Shown: one piece after another, positions 25,545 through 34,592 of the stretch | Layout: each line of letters starts with the position of its first letter | Numbering within the stretch: the stretch's first letter is position 1 | Assembly (NCBI RefSeq): GCF_001612725.1 | Contig: NZ_BDAZ01000071.1 | Coordinates: 1 to 64,000 of the forward strand | Source: Nocardia anaemiae NBRC 100462 | GTDB taxonomy: Bacteria; Actinomycetota; Actinomycetes; Mycobacteriales; Mycobacteriaceae | Direction of reading: 5' to 3' | Length of the DNA: 64,000 bases | Program-made: the position numbers and the translations under genes | Notes under the pieces: model-generated | Seen by the model: the letters and a program-made list of their open reading frames with translations, nothing else | Told to the model about the DNA's origin: nothing | The model's database searches: none

Positions 25545-28500
25545 ATGCGCGACGCCGCAAGGTCCGGCAGCAAACGCTGGGCGCTCGGCAACTGGGACCT
25601 GCGCTGGAAGGTTACGGCGGTCCTGGCCGTTCCGCTGGCAGTCGCGGTTGGGCTCGGCGTGTCCAGGATTACCACCGAGTTCGCCGAGGCGAACCGACTG
25701 GACACCGCCGCGAAGAACATCGAGGCGATCCCTGCCGTCACCGCGCTGAGTGCGCAGACGGCGACGACCGCCGGTTCGCAGATGATTTCGATCATGCCGA
25801 ACGTGTCGATCGTGTCGGACAAGAACCTGGCCGACCTCGACAAAGTCATCGCCGATGCCGAGGCATCGGCGGGCAAGCTCGACGGTGTGGCCGGTGCTCG
25901 TGCGTCGCTGGACAACATGCTCACCCAGGCCAAGGCGGTGCGCGCCCAAGGCAAGAACGTCTCGACGCAGACCCCGGCCGAAGTCATCGGCACGATCGAC
26001 AAGGTCCGCAACGACAGTGTGCACATCGTCGAGAGCACGGTCGGTCAGGTCAGCGACCAGGCCATTGAACAGGCGAAGCTGCGGCTGGTCGACTCGTTGA
26101 ACACCCGTTACGCGCTGGTCGCCGAGGTCGCCGCATTCCCCGAGGTGCTGCGCGGTTCGGCGGCGGGCGTGCAGAGCGCGATCACCGCGGCCAATACCGA
26201 GCGGGCGATGCTCAACGTGCTTGCCCACCGCTTCTCCGAGGGCGACACCGCGATCGCCGATCTGCGGGCCGGTATCGATAACCGGATCTCACTGCTGACC
26301 AGCCCGGAGGCGCAGTCCGGCAAGATCCCGGTCGGTGATCTGAAGAACTCGCTCACCGGCAGCCTCGATGTCTACGAGCGAGTGGTCACCAAGTCCACCA
26401 AGGACATCGACTCGGCGATGAGTTCGCTGGTGACCAAGGCCAACACCGGCGCGTGGACCTACACCGCGGTTGTCATCGCGACCATTCTCGCCGCGTTGAT
26501 GCTTGCCGTGTTCGTCGCGCGCTCGATGATCGTGCCGCTGCACCGGCTGCGCCTGGCCGCACTGCGCGTGGCCGAGAGCGATCTGCCGCACGAGGTCGCC
26601 CAGCTGCGTAACGGCGCGGCCCCCGAGGATGTGCCGCTGGAGCCGATGCCGATCCGCAGTCATGAGGAAATCGGTCAGCTGGCTCGCGCCGTCGACGATA
26701 TCCACGGCCAGGCGCTGCGTCTGGCCAGTGACCAGGCGCAGATGCGTGCCCAGGTCAACGACATGTTCGAAACCCTGGCCCGGCGCTCCAAGTCGCTCGT
26801 CGACCACCAGCTCAGCCTCATCGAGGCGATGGAGTACGACGAGAAGGATCCACGCCTGCTGGAAAACCTGTTCCGGCTGGACCATCTCGCGGCCCGTATG
26901 CGCCGTAACGGTGACAACCTGCTGATCCTCGCCGGTACCCGGCAGCGGCGCAGCAAGTCTGCGCCGGTCGAGATCGCGGACGTGCTGCGTGCGGCGATCT
27001 CCGAGGTGGAGGACTACGAACGCGTGAAGCTGGGTGCGACACCGCGTGGTTCGCTGGTCGAGCCCGCCGCCTCCGATATGGCGCACCTGTTCGCCGAGCT
27101 ATTGGACAACGCGCTACGCGCGTCGCCGCCGGAGACCGACGTGAAGTTCACCTTCGCGCAGGGACACGACCAGGGCATGCTCATCGAGGTCGCGGACCGC
27201 GGCATCGGTATGCCGCCCAGCGAAATGGCCGATATCAACCGGCGGCTCGAACAGACCGCCGAGCCGGGGCCGGATACCGCGCGGCACATGGGTCTTTTCG
27301 TGGTCGGCCGATTGGCCGAGCGGCACGGACTCACCGTGCGCCTGCGCCCGACCTTCGATACCGCACGCGATCCCGGCGTCACGGTCACCGTGCACGTTCC
27401 GATGAGTCTGATCGTGCTCGGACAGGGCCAGACCACCGCGATGCCGCAGGCGGCGACACCGCAGGTCGCCGCGGCCGCTCCGCAGCGGCCGTCGGCAGCG
27501 GCGTCGATGCAGACGCGCGCGATCACCCGGACGCCGGGTGGCAATGTCATGGTCACCGTCGATCCCGGTGTGAGCGGACCGATTCCGACCAGCGGTCCGG
27601 CACCTGCCGCGGGCAGCGGTCCGATTCCGACGGCGGGTGGGCTGCCGCAGCGTTCGCCCGGCTCCACAATGTCCTCGGGTGCCTCGGGGCTGCGTCAGGA
27701 ACCGGCGCAACCGAATCCGACCCTGCGCCCATCGGCCGGACCGGCGCCGAGCGCTCCGCAGCGCGGCAAGCTCGCCGCCGCGAATCTGCCGAGGCGCACT
27801 GTCACGCCGGGCGGTCCGCCCCCGCCGAGTCGGCCGGGCGCCGAGCCGACGGTTTCCGGTGGTGGTCTGCCACCGCGGAATCTGAATTCGGGTGGGCTGC
27901 CGCAACGTCAGCCGGGCGGCAATGGCGTGCCGCAGCCGGAGGGCGGTCAGCCCGGTGGTGGCCTGCCGCAGCGGCAGCCGGGTAGCAATGGTGCGCCGCA
28001 GCGTGAGGGTGCGGGCGGTCTGCCACAGCGTGCGTCGGGGCTGAACGGTCTGCCGCAGCGCGAACCGGGTGCCGGTGGTGTGCCGCCGCGCGATACCGGT
28101 TCGGGCCTGCCGCAGCGTGACGCGTCGGGTGGGCTGCCGCAACGGGAGAGCTCTGGTGGTCTGCCGCAACGGGATTCGGCCGCCGGTGGGCTGCCGCAGC
28201 GCGAGCCAGGCGCGACCCCCGGCCTGCCGCAGCGTCAGTCGCCTGCCAGCGGCTTGCCGCAGCGGGATACGTCGAATGGGCTGCCGCAGCGTGAAAGCGC
28301 CAGTGGTCTGCCGCAGCGTGATGCTCTGGGTGGCTTGCCGCAGCGTGAGAGCACGGGCGGTTTGCCGCAGCGTGAAAGCGCCGGTGGTCCGCCGAAGCGT
28401 GATCCGTTGCGTGATCCGTTGGACAGCTTGCCGCAGCGGGAGACCCCGGGCGGTTTGCCGCAGCGGGAGAGCTCCGGTGGCCTGCCGCAACGCGAAAGCA

Positions 28501-29492
28501 CTGGTGGATTGCCGCAGCGTCAGAACACCGGTGGTCTGCCGCAGCGGGATTCGGCATCGAATGGCCTGCCGCAGCGGGAGTCCGGTCTGACCGGTATTCC
28601 GCCGCGGGACACCGGTTCAGGCTTGCCGCAGCGGGAGAGCACCGGTGGTCTGCCGCAGCGTGATGCTTTGGGCGGTTTGCCGCAGCGGGACAGCACTGGC
28701 GGTCTGCCGCAGCGGGATTCGGCATCGAATGGTCTGCCGCAGCGGGAGTCCGGTGCCACCGGCCTGCCGCAGCGTCAGTCGCCCGCGAACGGCCTACCGC
28801 AGCGTCAGTCGGGTTCGCAGACGCCGAGCGGTCTGCCCCAGCGCGACGGGCTGCTACCCTCTCGCGACAGCCTGCCGCAGCGGGAGGCTGGTCCGACCGG
28901 TCTGCCGCAGCGCGATCCGGGCGCGACCGTACTGCCGCGCAAGGAAGTTCCGCCGGGCGTCGGCCTGCCGCGACGGGATCGCGGTGCGCATCAGCCCGCG
29001 GCCAGCGGTGAGACACCAGCGGTTTCCGAAAGCGGCGCGACGACCACACCGCGCGACCCGGGACGGCACAGCTTCAAGCCCGATCCGGAGAAGGCGGCGT
29101 CGTTCTTCCAGACCAGGTTGCAGCCCGCGGTCGATTCCGATTCGGTCATGGGTGGGACGCCGATCTTCGCCGAAATGATGTCGGCGTGGCTCTCGGACCC
29201 GAATTCGGACCGGTCCCAGGTGGCGGCCTCCTTCGAATCACCGGGCGACGAGGGCTGGCAGGCCGCCCGCCGCGCCAGCGAGGCCCAGGCCGAAACAAAG
29301 ACGGCCGCCGGGTTGCCTCAACGCAATCCGGGCGGGAGGCTGGTCCCCGGCGGTGTCACCGGCAACGCCGATCGCGCGCCGCGTCGCGATCCAGAAACGA
29401 TCAGGTCCAGCTTGAGTCGTCACCAGCAGGGCGTCCGGGATGGCCGCGCAATGAAGGCAATGAACCTAACCGGAGATAAAGGAGACCGATGA
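25545..29492 (+). CDS. Conservon sensor histidine kinase with GLPQR repeat tail (CvnA type)
   Basis: 1315-residue membrane kinase. Order: cytoplasmic start (LGNWDLRWKV), helix 1 (TAVLAVPLAVAVGLGV), NIT-like sensor (about 50-300), helix 2 (YTAVVIATILAALMLAVFVA), HAMP, dimerisation helices, and ATPase with LLDNALRAS, ADRGIGM and GLFVVGRLAERHGL (about 400-620). Residues about 698-1145 are a low-complexity tail with 32 exact LPQR motifs, mostly every nine residues (GGLPQRES type). The extreme C-terminus ends SRHQQGVRDGRA, as in the first kinase. ATG at 25545 is chosen: GTGGGAG stands just upstream; an in-frame GTG at 25512 is possible. The stop overlaps cvnB by four bases (ATGA). Confidence 0.9.
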   Translation: MRDAARSGSKRWALGNWDLRWKVTAVLAVPLAVAVGLGVSRITTEFAEANRLDTAAKNIEAIPAVTALSAQTATTAGSQMISIMPNVSIVSDKNLADLDKVIADAEASAGKLDGVAGARASLDNMLTQAKAVRAQGKNVSTQTPAEVIGTIDKVRNDSVHIVESTVGQVSDQAIEQAKLRLVDSLNTRYALVAEVAAFPEVLRGSAAGVQSAITAANTERAMLNVLAHRFSEGDTAIADLRAGIDNRISLLTSPEAQSGKIPVGDLKNSLTGSLDVYERVVTKSTKDIDSAMSSLVTKANTGAWTYTAVVIATILAALMLAVFVARSMIVPLHRLRLAALRVAESDLPHEVAQLRNGAAPEDVPLEPMPIRSHEEIGQLARAVDDIHGQALRLASDQAQMRAQVNDMFETLARRSKSLVDHQLSLIEAMEYDEKDPRLLENLFRLDHLAARMRRNGDNLLILAGTRQRRSKSAPVEIADVLRAAISEVEDYERVKLGATPRGSLVEPAASDMAHLFAELLDNALRASPPETDVKFTFAQGHDQGMLIEVADRGIGMPPSEMADINRRLEQTAEPGPDTARHMGLFVVGRLAERHGLTVRLRPTFDTARDPGVTVTVHVPMSLIVLGQGQTTAMPQAATPQVAAAAPQRPSAAASMQTRAITRTPGGNVMVTVDPGVSGPIPTSGPAPAAGSGPIPTAGGLPQRSPGSTMSSGASGLRQEPAQPNPTLRPSAGPAPSAPQRGKLAAANLPRRTVTPGGPPPPSRPGAEPTVSGGGLPPRNLNSGGLPQRQPGGNGVPQPEGGQPGGGLPQRQPGSNGAPQREGAGGLPQRASGLNGLPQREPGAGGVPPRDTGSGLPQRDASGGLPQRESSGGLPQRDSAAGGLPQREPGATPGLPQRQSPASGLPQRDTSNGLPQRESASGLPQRDALGGLPQRESTGGLPQRESAGGPPKRDPLRDPLDSLPQRETPGGLPQRESSGGLPQRESTGGLPQRQNTGGLPQRDSASNGLPQRESGLTGIPPRDTGSGLPQRESTGGLPQRDALGGLPQRDSTGGLPQRDSASNGLPQRESGATGLPQRQSPANGLPQRQSGSQTPSGLPQRDGLLPSRDSLPQREAGPTGLPQRDPGATVLPRKEVPPGVGLPRRDRGAHQPAASGETPAVSESGATTTPRDPGRHSFKPDPEKAASFFQTRLQPAVDSDSVMGGTPIFAEMMSAWLSDPNSDRSQVAASFESPGDEGWQAARRASEAQAETKTAAGLPQRNPGGRLVPGGVTGNADRAPRRDPETIRSSLSRHQQGVRDGRAMKAMNLTGDKGDR
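27636..28981 (+). repeat. Coding tandem repeat, GLPQR units
   Basis: Imperfect 27-30 bp units encoding G-G-L-P-Q-R-[ED]-S/x-x. Thirty-one exact LPQR motifs fall in this stretch (a thirty-second near the end of the protein), with degenerate forms GPPKR, IPPRD, LPRKE and LPRRD between them. Two 54-bp segments (28533-28586 and 28701-28754) differ at a single base, so parts were duplicated recently. Confidence 0.9.
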
Positions 29493-29902
29493 ACCCCGAT
29501 CTAGGTGGTACGAATCGTCAGCTGGATTGGCTGGTTTCGAACTTCGCCAACGAGGTTCCTGGCGTAGCTCATGCCGTCCTGGTCTCGGCTGACGGCCTAC
29601 TCATGGCGGCGAGCGCGCAGCTGCCGGTGGACCGTGCCGAACAGCTCTCGGCAGTTACCGCCGGACTGGCCAGCCTCTCGGTAGGCGTCTCGAATCTATT
29701 CGAAGGCGGCACCGTGCTGCAGTCGGTAGTCGAGATGGAGCACGGCTACCTGCTACTCATGGCAGTCGGCGACGGCTCGTATCTCGCGGTGCTGACCAAT
29801 ACTTCCTGCGATATCGGCCAGGTGGGCTACGAAATGGCCCTGTTGGTCGAGCGTGTCGGCCAGACGGTGCAGGCCACGCCACGCGTCACGATGGGTTCCT
29901 GA
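29489..29902 (+). CDS. Conservon roadblock/LC7 protein (CvnB type)
   Basis: 137-residue roadblock/LC7 domain: LDWLVSNFANEVPGVAHAVLVSADGLLMAAS at the start, then SVVEMEHGYLLLMAVGDGSYLAVL. Such proteins bind the conservon GTPase and may act as its regulator at the membrane, similar to MglB with MglA. Translationally coupled to the kinase by ATGA and 7 bases from the DUF742 gene. The counterpart is absent from the half conservon at 2890-6203. Confidence 0.93.
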   Translation: MNPDLGGTNRQLDWLVSNFANEVPGVAHAVLVSADGLLMAASAQLPVDRAEQLSAVTAGLASLSVGVSNLFEGGTVLQSVVEMEHGYLLLMAVGDGSYLAVLTNTSCDIGQVGYEMALLVERVGQTVQATPRVTMGS

Positions 29903-29909
29903 TGGTGGG

Positions 29910-30284
29910 ATGGACATAGACGATCACCGCATGGGGAGCGCCGAGCCGAGTCTCGTTCGCCCGTACTCCTTGACTGCGGGCCGTACCAGGCCCGCGGTCG
30001 AGTTGGCGTTGGAGGCACTTGTCGCATCGCATCCGGTCGCCCTGGAGCGGCAGTTCGAACTGACCAACATCGAGACGTCCATCGTGGAGTTGTGCAGAGA
30101 ATCGCCGTCCGTTGCTGAAGTGGCAGCGCGTTTGGGTATACCCATCGGGGTGGCCCGCGTGCTCGTGGCCGACCTCATCGAGGCCGGGCATGTGCGAGTT
30201 TCGGCGACTTTGAAAGACGATTCCAGCGACGATGAACGTCGCGAGCTGATCGAAAGGGTTCTCAGTGGACTCCGGCGTATTTGA
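29910..30284 (+). CDS. Conservon DUF742 protein (CvnC type)
   Basis: 124-residue DUF742 protein. SLVRPYSLTAGRTRP is the family hallmark, followed by a winged-helix-like part (SVAEVAARLGIPIGVARVLVADLIEAGHV). Conserved in conservons between roadblock protein and GTPase; thought to be part of the same membrane complex. ATG at 29910 is chosen because the protein then begins MDIDDHRMGSAEPSLVRPYS, close to the family start. Its end overlaps the GTPase start by 20 bases. Confidence 0.93.
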   Translation: MDIDDHRMGSAEPSLVRPYSLTAGRTRPAVELALEALVASHPVALERQFELTNIETSIVELCRESPSVAEVAARLGIPIGVARVLVADLIEAGHVRVSATLKDDSSDDERRELIERVLSGLRRI

Positions 30285-30867
30285 TTCGACGGCACAGGTC
30301 GATACCCGCACCAGCAAGCCGACTTCGGCAAAGATCGTGGTCGCTGGCGGCTTCGGTGTCGGTAAGACCACGTTGGTGGGTGCCGTCTCGGAGATCGTTC
30401 CGCTGCGCACCGAGGCGTTGGTGACCAATGCCAGTACCGGAATCGACAATTTGACCGGTATTCCGATGAAGTCGACCACCACGGTGGCGATGGACTTCGG
30501 CCGGATCAGCCTCGCCGACGATCTGGTGCTGTACCTGTTCGGTACGCCGGGCCAGTACCGCTTCTGGTTCATGTGGGACGACCTGATCCGCGGCGCCATC
30601 GGCGCCGTGGTGCTGGTCGACACCCGCAGGCTCGAGGACAGCTTCGCGGCCGTCGACTACTTCGAGGCGCGCAATCTGCCATTCCTGGTTGCGCTCAACG
30701 AATTCGACGACGCGCCGCGCTATCCGATCGAGGACATCCGTCAGGCCCTCGCGGTGCCCGCGGATGTGCCGATCCTGTCCATCGATGCCCGCCGTCGCGA
30801 ACCGGCCAAGCAGGCGTTGGTCTCGCTCACCGAGTACGCCCTACGTAAGGTCATGCAGGGCTACTGA
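30265..30867 (+). CDS. Conservon Ras/Rap-like GTPase (CvnD type)
   Basis: 200-residue GTPase with Walker A GGFGVGKT (28-35), TTTTVAMDFGRI, LYLFGTPGQYRFWFMWDDL and NEFDDAP. It is very similar to the GTPase at 2890-3480, including the substituted G3 motif. Last gene of the four-gene conservon, overlapping cvnC by 20 bases, so translation is probably coupled. Confidence 0.95.
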   Translation: MDSGVFDSTAQVDTRTSKPTSAKIVVAGGFGVGKTTLVGAVSEIVPLRTEALVTNASTGIDNLTGIPMKSTTTVAMDFGRISLADDLVLYLFGTPGQYRFWFMWDDLIRGAIGAVVLVDTRRLEDSFAAVDYFEARNLPFLVALNEFDDAPRYPIEDIRQALAVPADVPILSIDARRREPAKQALVSLTEYALRKVMQGY

Positions 30868-30916
30868 GCGTTCGCGCATTCCCCTTGCCCCCGAATCGAG
30901 TGGTTAAGCTCGCTCG

Positions 30917-32419
30917 ATGAGGATTTCGGCGCGGGAGTTGCTCGGGCAACTGCTCGACTCGGACTCGTACATCAGCTGGGACCGGCCACCGGTGACGGTG
31001 GCCGCATCCCCGCGATACCGCGAGGATCTGCGCAAGGCCGAGCTGGCGGCTGGCACAGATGAAGCGGTGCTGACCGGTGAAGGTCTGCTGCGTGGTCGAC
31101 GCGTGGCCGTAATCGCCTGCGAGTTCGGATTTCTGGCGGGTTCGATCGGGGTGGCCGCGGCCGAGCGCATCGTCTCGGCGGTCGAGCGTGCCACCGAATC
31201 CGGCCTGCCCCTGGTCGCTTCGCCGACCTCCGGCGGTACCCGAATGCAGGAGGGCACCGTCGCTTTCGTGCAGATGGTGAAGATCGCGGGTGCGGTCGCG
31301 GCGCACAAGGCGGCCGGTCATCCGTATCTGGTCTATCTGCGCAATCCCACGATGGGCGGCGTCTTCGCGTCCTGGGGTTCGCTTGGGCATATCACCTTCG
31401 CCGAACCCGGCGCACTCATCGGCTTTCTCGGCCCGCGCGTCTATAAAGCGTTGTACGGCAGGGATTTTCCGGAGGGTGTGCAGGTCGCGGAGAATCTGTA
31501 CCGCAATGGTGTGATCGACGGCGTGCTGCCCGTTTCGGTGTTCCGCCGCATCGCGCACCGGGCGTTGAGCGTGCTCGGTGGCGTGCCAGATCTTGTTGCG
31601 GCGGAACCTGGTTGGGCCGCGCCGGTAGGTAGGACCGCGAAATCGGGCTCGGATGTTCCAGCTTGGGACTCGGTCCAGATCTCGCGCCGCCCAAGTCGGC
31701 CCGGCATCCGTGACCTGTTACGCCATGTGACGCAACGGGTTCCGCTCAGCGGCACCGGTCAGGGCGAATCCGATCGCACCATGGTGCATGCGCTGGCCCG
31801 CTTTCGCGGACAGCCGTGCATTGTGTTCGGCCACGACCGCGCGGGTCAGCAGGGTGAACACACCATGGGCCCCGCCGCATTGCGCGAGGCCCGACGCAGT
31901 ATGGCGCTGGCCGAGGAATTGCGGCTGCCGCTGGTGCTGGTGATCGATACGGTCGGCGCGGCCTTGTCGAAGGAGGCCGAAGAGCGTGGGCTCGCCCCCG
32001 AAATCGCCCGCTGCATAGCCGATCTGGTCACCCTGGATACTCCGACCGTCTCGGTTCTGCTCGGCCAGGGCACCGGCGGCGGCGCATTGGCACTGCTGCC
32101 CGCCGACCGCGTCCTGGCCGCCACGCACGGCTGGCTCGCGCCGCTGCCGCCCGAAGGGGCGAGTGCCATCGTCTACCGCGATACCGACCATGCCCCCGAA
32201 CTGGCCGACGCGCAGGGCATCCGCGCCACCGACCTGCTCGCCGACGGCGTCGTCGACCGCATCGTCCCGGAATTTCCGGATGCCGCGGACGAACCGGTCG
32301 ACTTCGCCCGCCGCATGGTCGCCGCCATCGCCGAAGAACTCACCGGGCTGCGCGCCCGTCCGCTCGACGAAATCCGGACCGCCCGCCATACCCGTTATCG
32401 CCGCCTCGGCCATTCCTGA
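30917..32419 (+). CDS. accD3: Acyl/acetyl-CoA carboxylase carboxyltransferase, AccD3 type
   Basis: 500-residue protein with both carboxyltransferase halves: N-terminal crotonase-like fold (GVAAAERIVSAVERATESGLPLV, SGGTRMQEG) and C-terminal half (TMVHALARFRGQPCIVFGHDRAG, LVIDTVGAALSKEAEERG, GQGTGGGALALLPADRVLA). Length and domain arrangement match M. tuberculosis AccD3 (Rv0904c, about 495 residues) next to prrA and echA6, and the local order prrA...accD3...echA6 is kept here although other genes intervene. The acyl-CoA it carboxylates is not certain. ATG at 30917. Confidence 0.9.
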   Translation: MRISARELLGQLLDSDSYISWDRPPVTVAASPRYREDLRKAELAAGTDEAVLTGEGLLRGRRVAVIACEFGFLAGSIGVAAAERIVSAVERATESGLPLVASPTSGGTRMQEGTVAFVQMVKIAGAVAAHKAAGHPYLVYLRNPTMGGVFASWGSLGHITFAEPGALIGFLGPRVYKALYGRDFPEGVQVAENLYRNGVIDGVLPVSVFRRIAHRALSVLGGVPDLVAAEPGWAAPVGRTAKSGSDVPAWDSVQISRRPSRPGIRDLLRHVTQRVPLSGTGQGESDRTMVHALARFRGQPCIVFGHDRAGQQGEHTMGPAALREARRSMALAEELRLPLVLVIDTVGAALSKEAEERGLAPEIARCIADLVTLDTPTVSVLLGQGTGGGALALLPADRVLAATHGWLAPLPPEGASAIVYRDTDHAPELADAQGIRATDLLADGVVDRIVPEFPDAADEPVDFARRMVAAIAEELTGLRARPLDEIRTARHTRYRRLGHS

Positions 32420-32523
32420 GAGCCCTGGTATCCAGCGCAAACGCGATTCCGTTCGGAAAACCGGTGGTCAACACACCAGGGGTTCTCGTTGACGACGCGG
32501 CGCGGCACTTCTACGGTCGGAAT

Positions 32524-33378
32524 GTGACCTTCAGAAGCGAGACCAGCGCCATTCCCTCGATCGTGCTGAACGACGGGAACGTGATCCCGCAGCTCGGCTT
32601 CGGTGTATTCCAAGTACCGCCGGAGGACGTCCAGACGGTCGTCACCGCCGCGCTGGAGGCGGGCTATCGCAGCATCGATACCGCCGCCATCTACGGCAAC
32701 GAGGAGGGCACCGGCCGTGCCATCCGGGAATCCGGGCTGCCGCGCGACGAGATCTATGTCACCACCAAGCTGTGGAATTCCGACCAGGGCTACGACGCCA
32801 CGCTGCGCGCCTTCGACGCCAGCATGGCTCGGCTCGGCCTGGACTACCTCGATCTCTATCTCATCCACTGGCCGGTGGCGCAGGCCGATCGCTTTGTCGA
32901 GACGTTCAAGGCCTTCCAGACACTGAAGGCGCAGGGCCGGGTGCGTTCGATCGGTGTATCGAACTTCACCGTGGCCGATCTGGAGCGGATCATCGGCGAG
33001 ACCGGCGAGATCCCGGCCGTCAACCAGATCGAACTGCATCCTCGGCTGGCGCAGCGTGAGCTACGCGCGTTCCACGATGCGAATGCCATTGCCACCGAGG
33101 CGTGGAGTCCGCTCGGCCAGGGCACGCTGCTCGACGAGCACACCATCGTCTCCATCGCCGACGAGGTGGGCCGCACTCCGGCCCAGGTGATCATTCGCTG
33201 GCATCTTCAGCAGGGGATTGTCGTCATCCCGAAGTCGGTCACCCCGGCGCGCATCGCCGCCAACTTCGACGTCTTCGGTTTCGAACTCACCCCCGACCAG
33301 ATGGAGGCCATCAGCGGGCTCGACAAGGGCGCCCGCATCGGCCCCGATCCGACCACATTCACCGCCGGGCTCGACTAA
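32524..33378 (+). CDS. Aldo/keto reductase (2,5-diketogluconate reductase-like)
   Basis: 284-residue NADPH-dependent TIM-barrel reductase. Catalytic tetrad residues are visible: Asp of YRSIDTAAIYGNE with Tyr five positions later, Lys of VTTKLWNSD and His of YLIHWPV. NADPH-binding: IPKSVTPARIAANFDVF. GTG at 32524 gives the conserved IPSIVLNDGNVIPQLGFGVFQV N-terminus. The stop overlaps the stop of the convergent oxidoreductase by four bases. Physiological substrate unknown. Confidence 0.92.
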   Translation: MTFRSETSAIPSIVLNDGNVIPQLGFGVFQVPPEDVQTVVTAALEAGYRSIDTAAIYGNEEGTGRAIRESGLPRDEIYVTTKLWNSDQGYDATLRAFDASMARLGLDYLDLYLIHWPVAQADRFVETFKAFQTLKAQGRVRSIGVSNFTVADLERIIGETGEIPAVNQIELHPRLAQRELRAFHDANAIATEAWSPLGQGTLLDEHTIVSIADEVGRTPAQVIIRWHLQQGIVVIPKSVTPARIAANFDVFGFELTPDQMEAISGLDKGARIGPDPTTFTAGLD

Positions 33379-34502
33379 CGCAGGCCGAGATAGGCCGTCA
33401 GCTCTTGGGCGGCGGCGCGTCCGGCTCGGTTCGCGCCGATGGTGCTCGCGGATGGGCCGTAGCCGATCAGGTGGATGCGCGGGTCGACGGCCACCTGCGT
33501 GGCGAGGCGACCGGTCATGGTGATGCCGCCGCCAGGACTGCGCAGGCGTAGCGGGGCCAAATGGTCGAGGGCACTGCGGAATCCGGTTGCCCAGAGGATC
33601 ACATCGGCGTGCTGGAACGAACCGTCGGCCCAGCGCACGCCATCGGGTTCGATGCTCGCGAACATCGGATGTCGCCGCAGCGCGCCACGGGCCTCGGCGG
33701 CGCGCAATCGATCGTCGAGCCGCAATCCGGTAACCGAAACCACCGAACCCGGCGGCAGGCCGTGCCGCACGCGGTCTTCCACGATGGCGACCGCCGCGCG
33801 GCCGTCCTCCTCGGCGAACGGTGCGTCGCGGAATACCGGTTCGCGTCGAGCCACCCAGGTCGTTGTGGTGACCTGTGAGATCTCATCGAGCAACTGAACC
33901 GCCGACACTCCGCCGCCGACGACCACGACATGTTTGTCGACGAATTCGTCGGCTATGCGGTAGTCGTGTGTGTGCAACTGGCGTCCGGCGAAGGTCTCCG
34001 CACCCGGATAATGCGGAATGAAGGGACGTTCCCAGGTGCCGGTGCCGTTGATCAGCCCGCGCACCCGGATCGTGCCAGCGGAATCGGTCTCGACATTGAG
34101 CGTCGTGCCCCGGCCGGCCGCGAGATCCGGCCCTGCGGCGCAAGGGGTTCCGTCGGTATTGCGGTCGCAGACCACGGTTACCGAGACCGGTCTGCGCACC
34201 CGAAGGTCGAATCGCTTCTCGTACAACTCGTAATAGCGCGGCACCGCGGTGGCCGCGGGCACGGCGTCGGAATCGGGTGGCAATGTCTCGGCGAAGGACA
34301 TGCCGGGCAGGTCGTGTACCCGGTTGACGGTGGTCAGGGTGAGCGATGGCCACCGGAACTGCCAGGCACCGCCGGGCCCCGGTGCGTGATCGAGGATGAG
34401 GAAATCCCGCTCGGGGCGCAATCCGAGGCGCTGCAGGTGGTAACCGGCCGACAGCCCGGACTGACCAGCACCGATCACCAGGATGGGGAAGTCTGTCGGC
34501 AC
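33375..34502 (-). CDS. FAD-dependent flavoprotein oxidoreductase/monooxygenase
   Basis: 375-residue protein with an N-terminal FAD Rossmann motif (VIGAGQSGLSAGYHL), a second dinucleotide motif (VVVVGGGVSAVQLLDEI) and the ATG-type closing motif (VILWATGFRS). This is the arrangement of the flavin-containing monooxygenase/thioredoxin-reductase-like group often annotated as NAD(P)-binding oxidoreductase. Substrate unknown. Convergent with the aldo/keto reductase and divergent from echA6 (90 bases). Confidence 0.85.
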   Translation of the reverse strand: MPTDFPILVIGAGQSGLSAGYHLQRLGLRPERDFLILDHAPGPGGAWQFRWPSLTLTTVNRVHDLPGMSFAETLPPDSDAVPAATAVPRYYELYEKRFDLRVRRPVSVTVVCDRNTDGTPCAAGPDLAAGRGTTLNVETDSAGTIRVRGLINGTGTWERPFIPHYPGAETFAGRQLHTHDYRIADEFVDKHVVVVGGGVSAVQLLDEISQVTTTTWVARREPVFRDAPFAEEDGRAAVAIVEDRVRHGLPPGSVVSVTGLRLDDRLRAAEARGALRRHPMFASIEPDGVRWADGSFQHADVILWATGFRSALDHLAPLRLRSPGGGITMTGRLATQVAVDPRIHLIGYGPSASTIGANRAGRAAAQELTAYLGLR

Positions 34503-34592
34503 AAACCGAGATCGTATCGGCTTGGTCGGTATGTTCGGCCACCTGTGGCAGAGTTGATGTAACCACTCGAACCGGTCAGTTGCGGAGGATGC

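Noticed and set aside
27114..29049. Long open frames on the minus strand opposite the GLPQR repeats (458 and 415 codons)
   Set aside because: They are the antisense of a GC-rich coding repeat: runs of Thr-Leu-Arg-Gln and Ala-Ala-Ala, no domain, no ribosome site. Lengths follow from the repeat unit.
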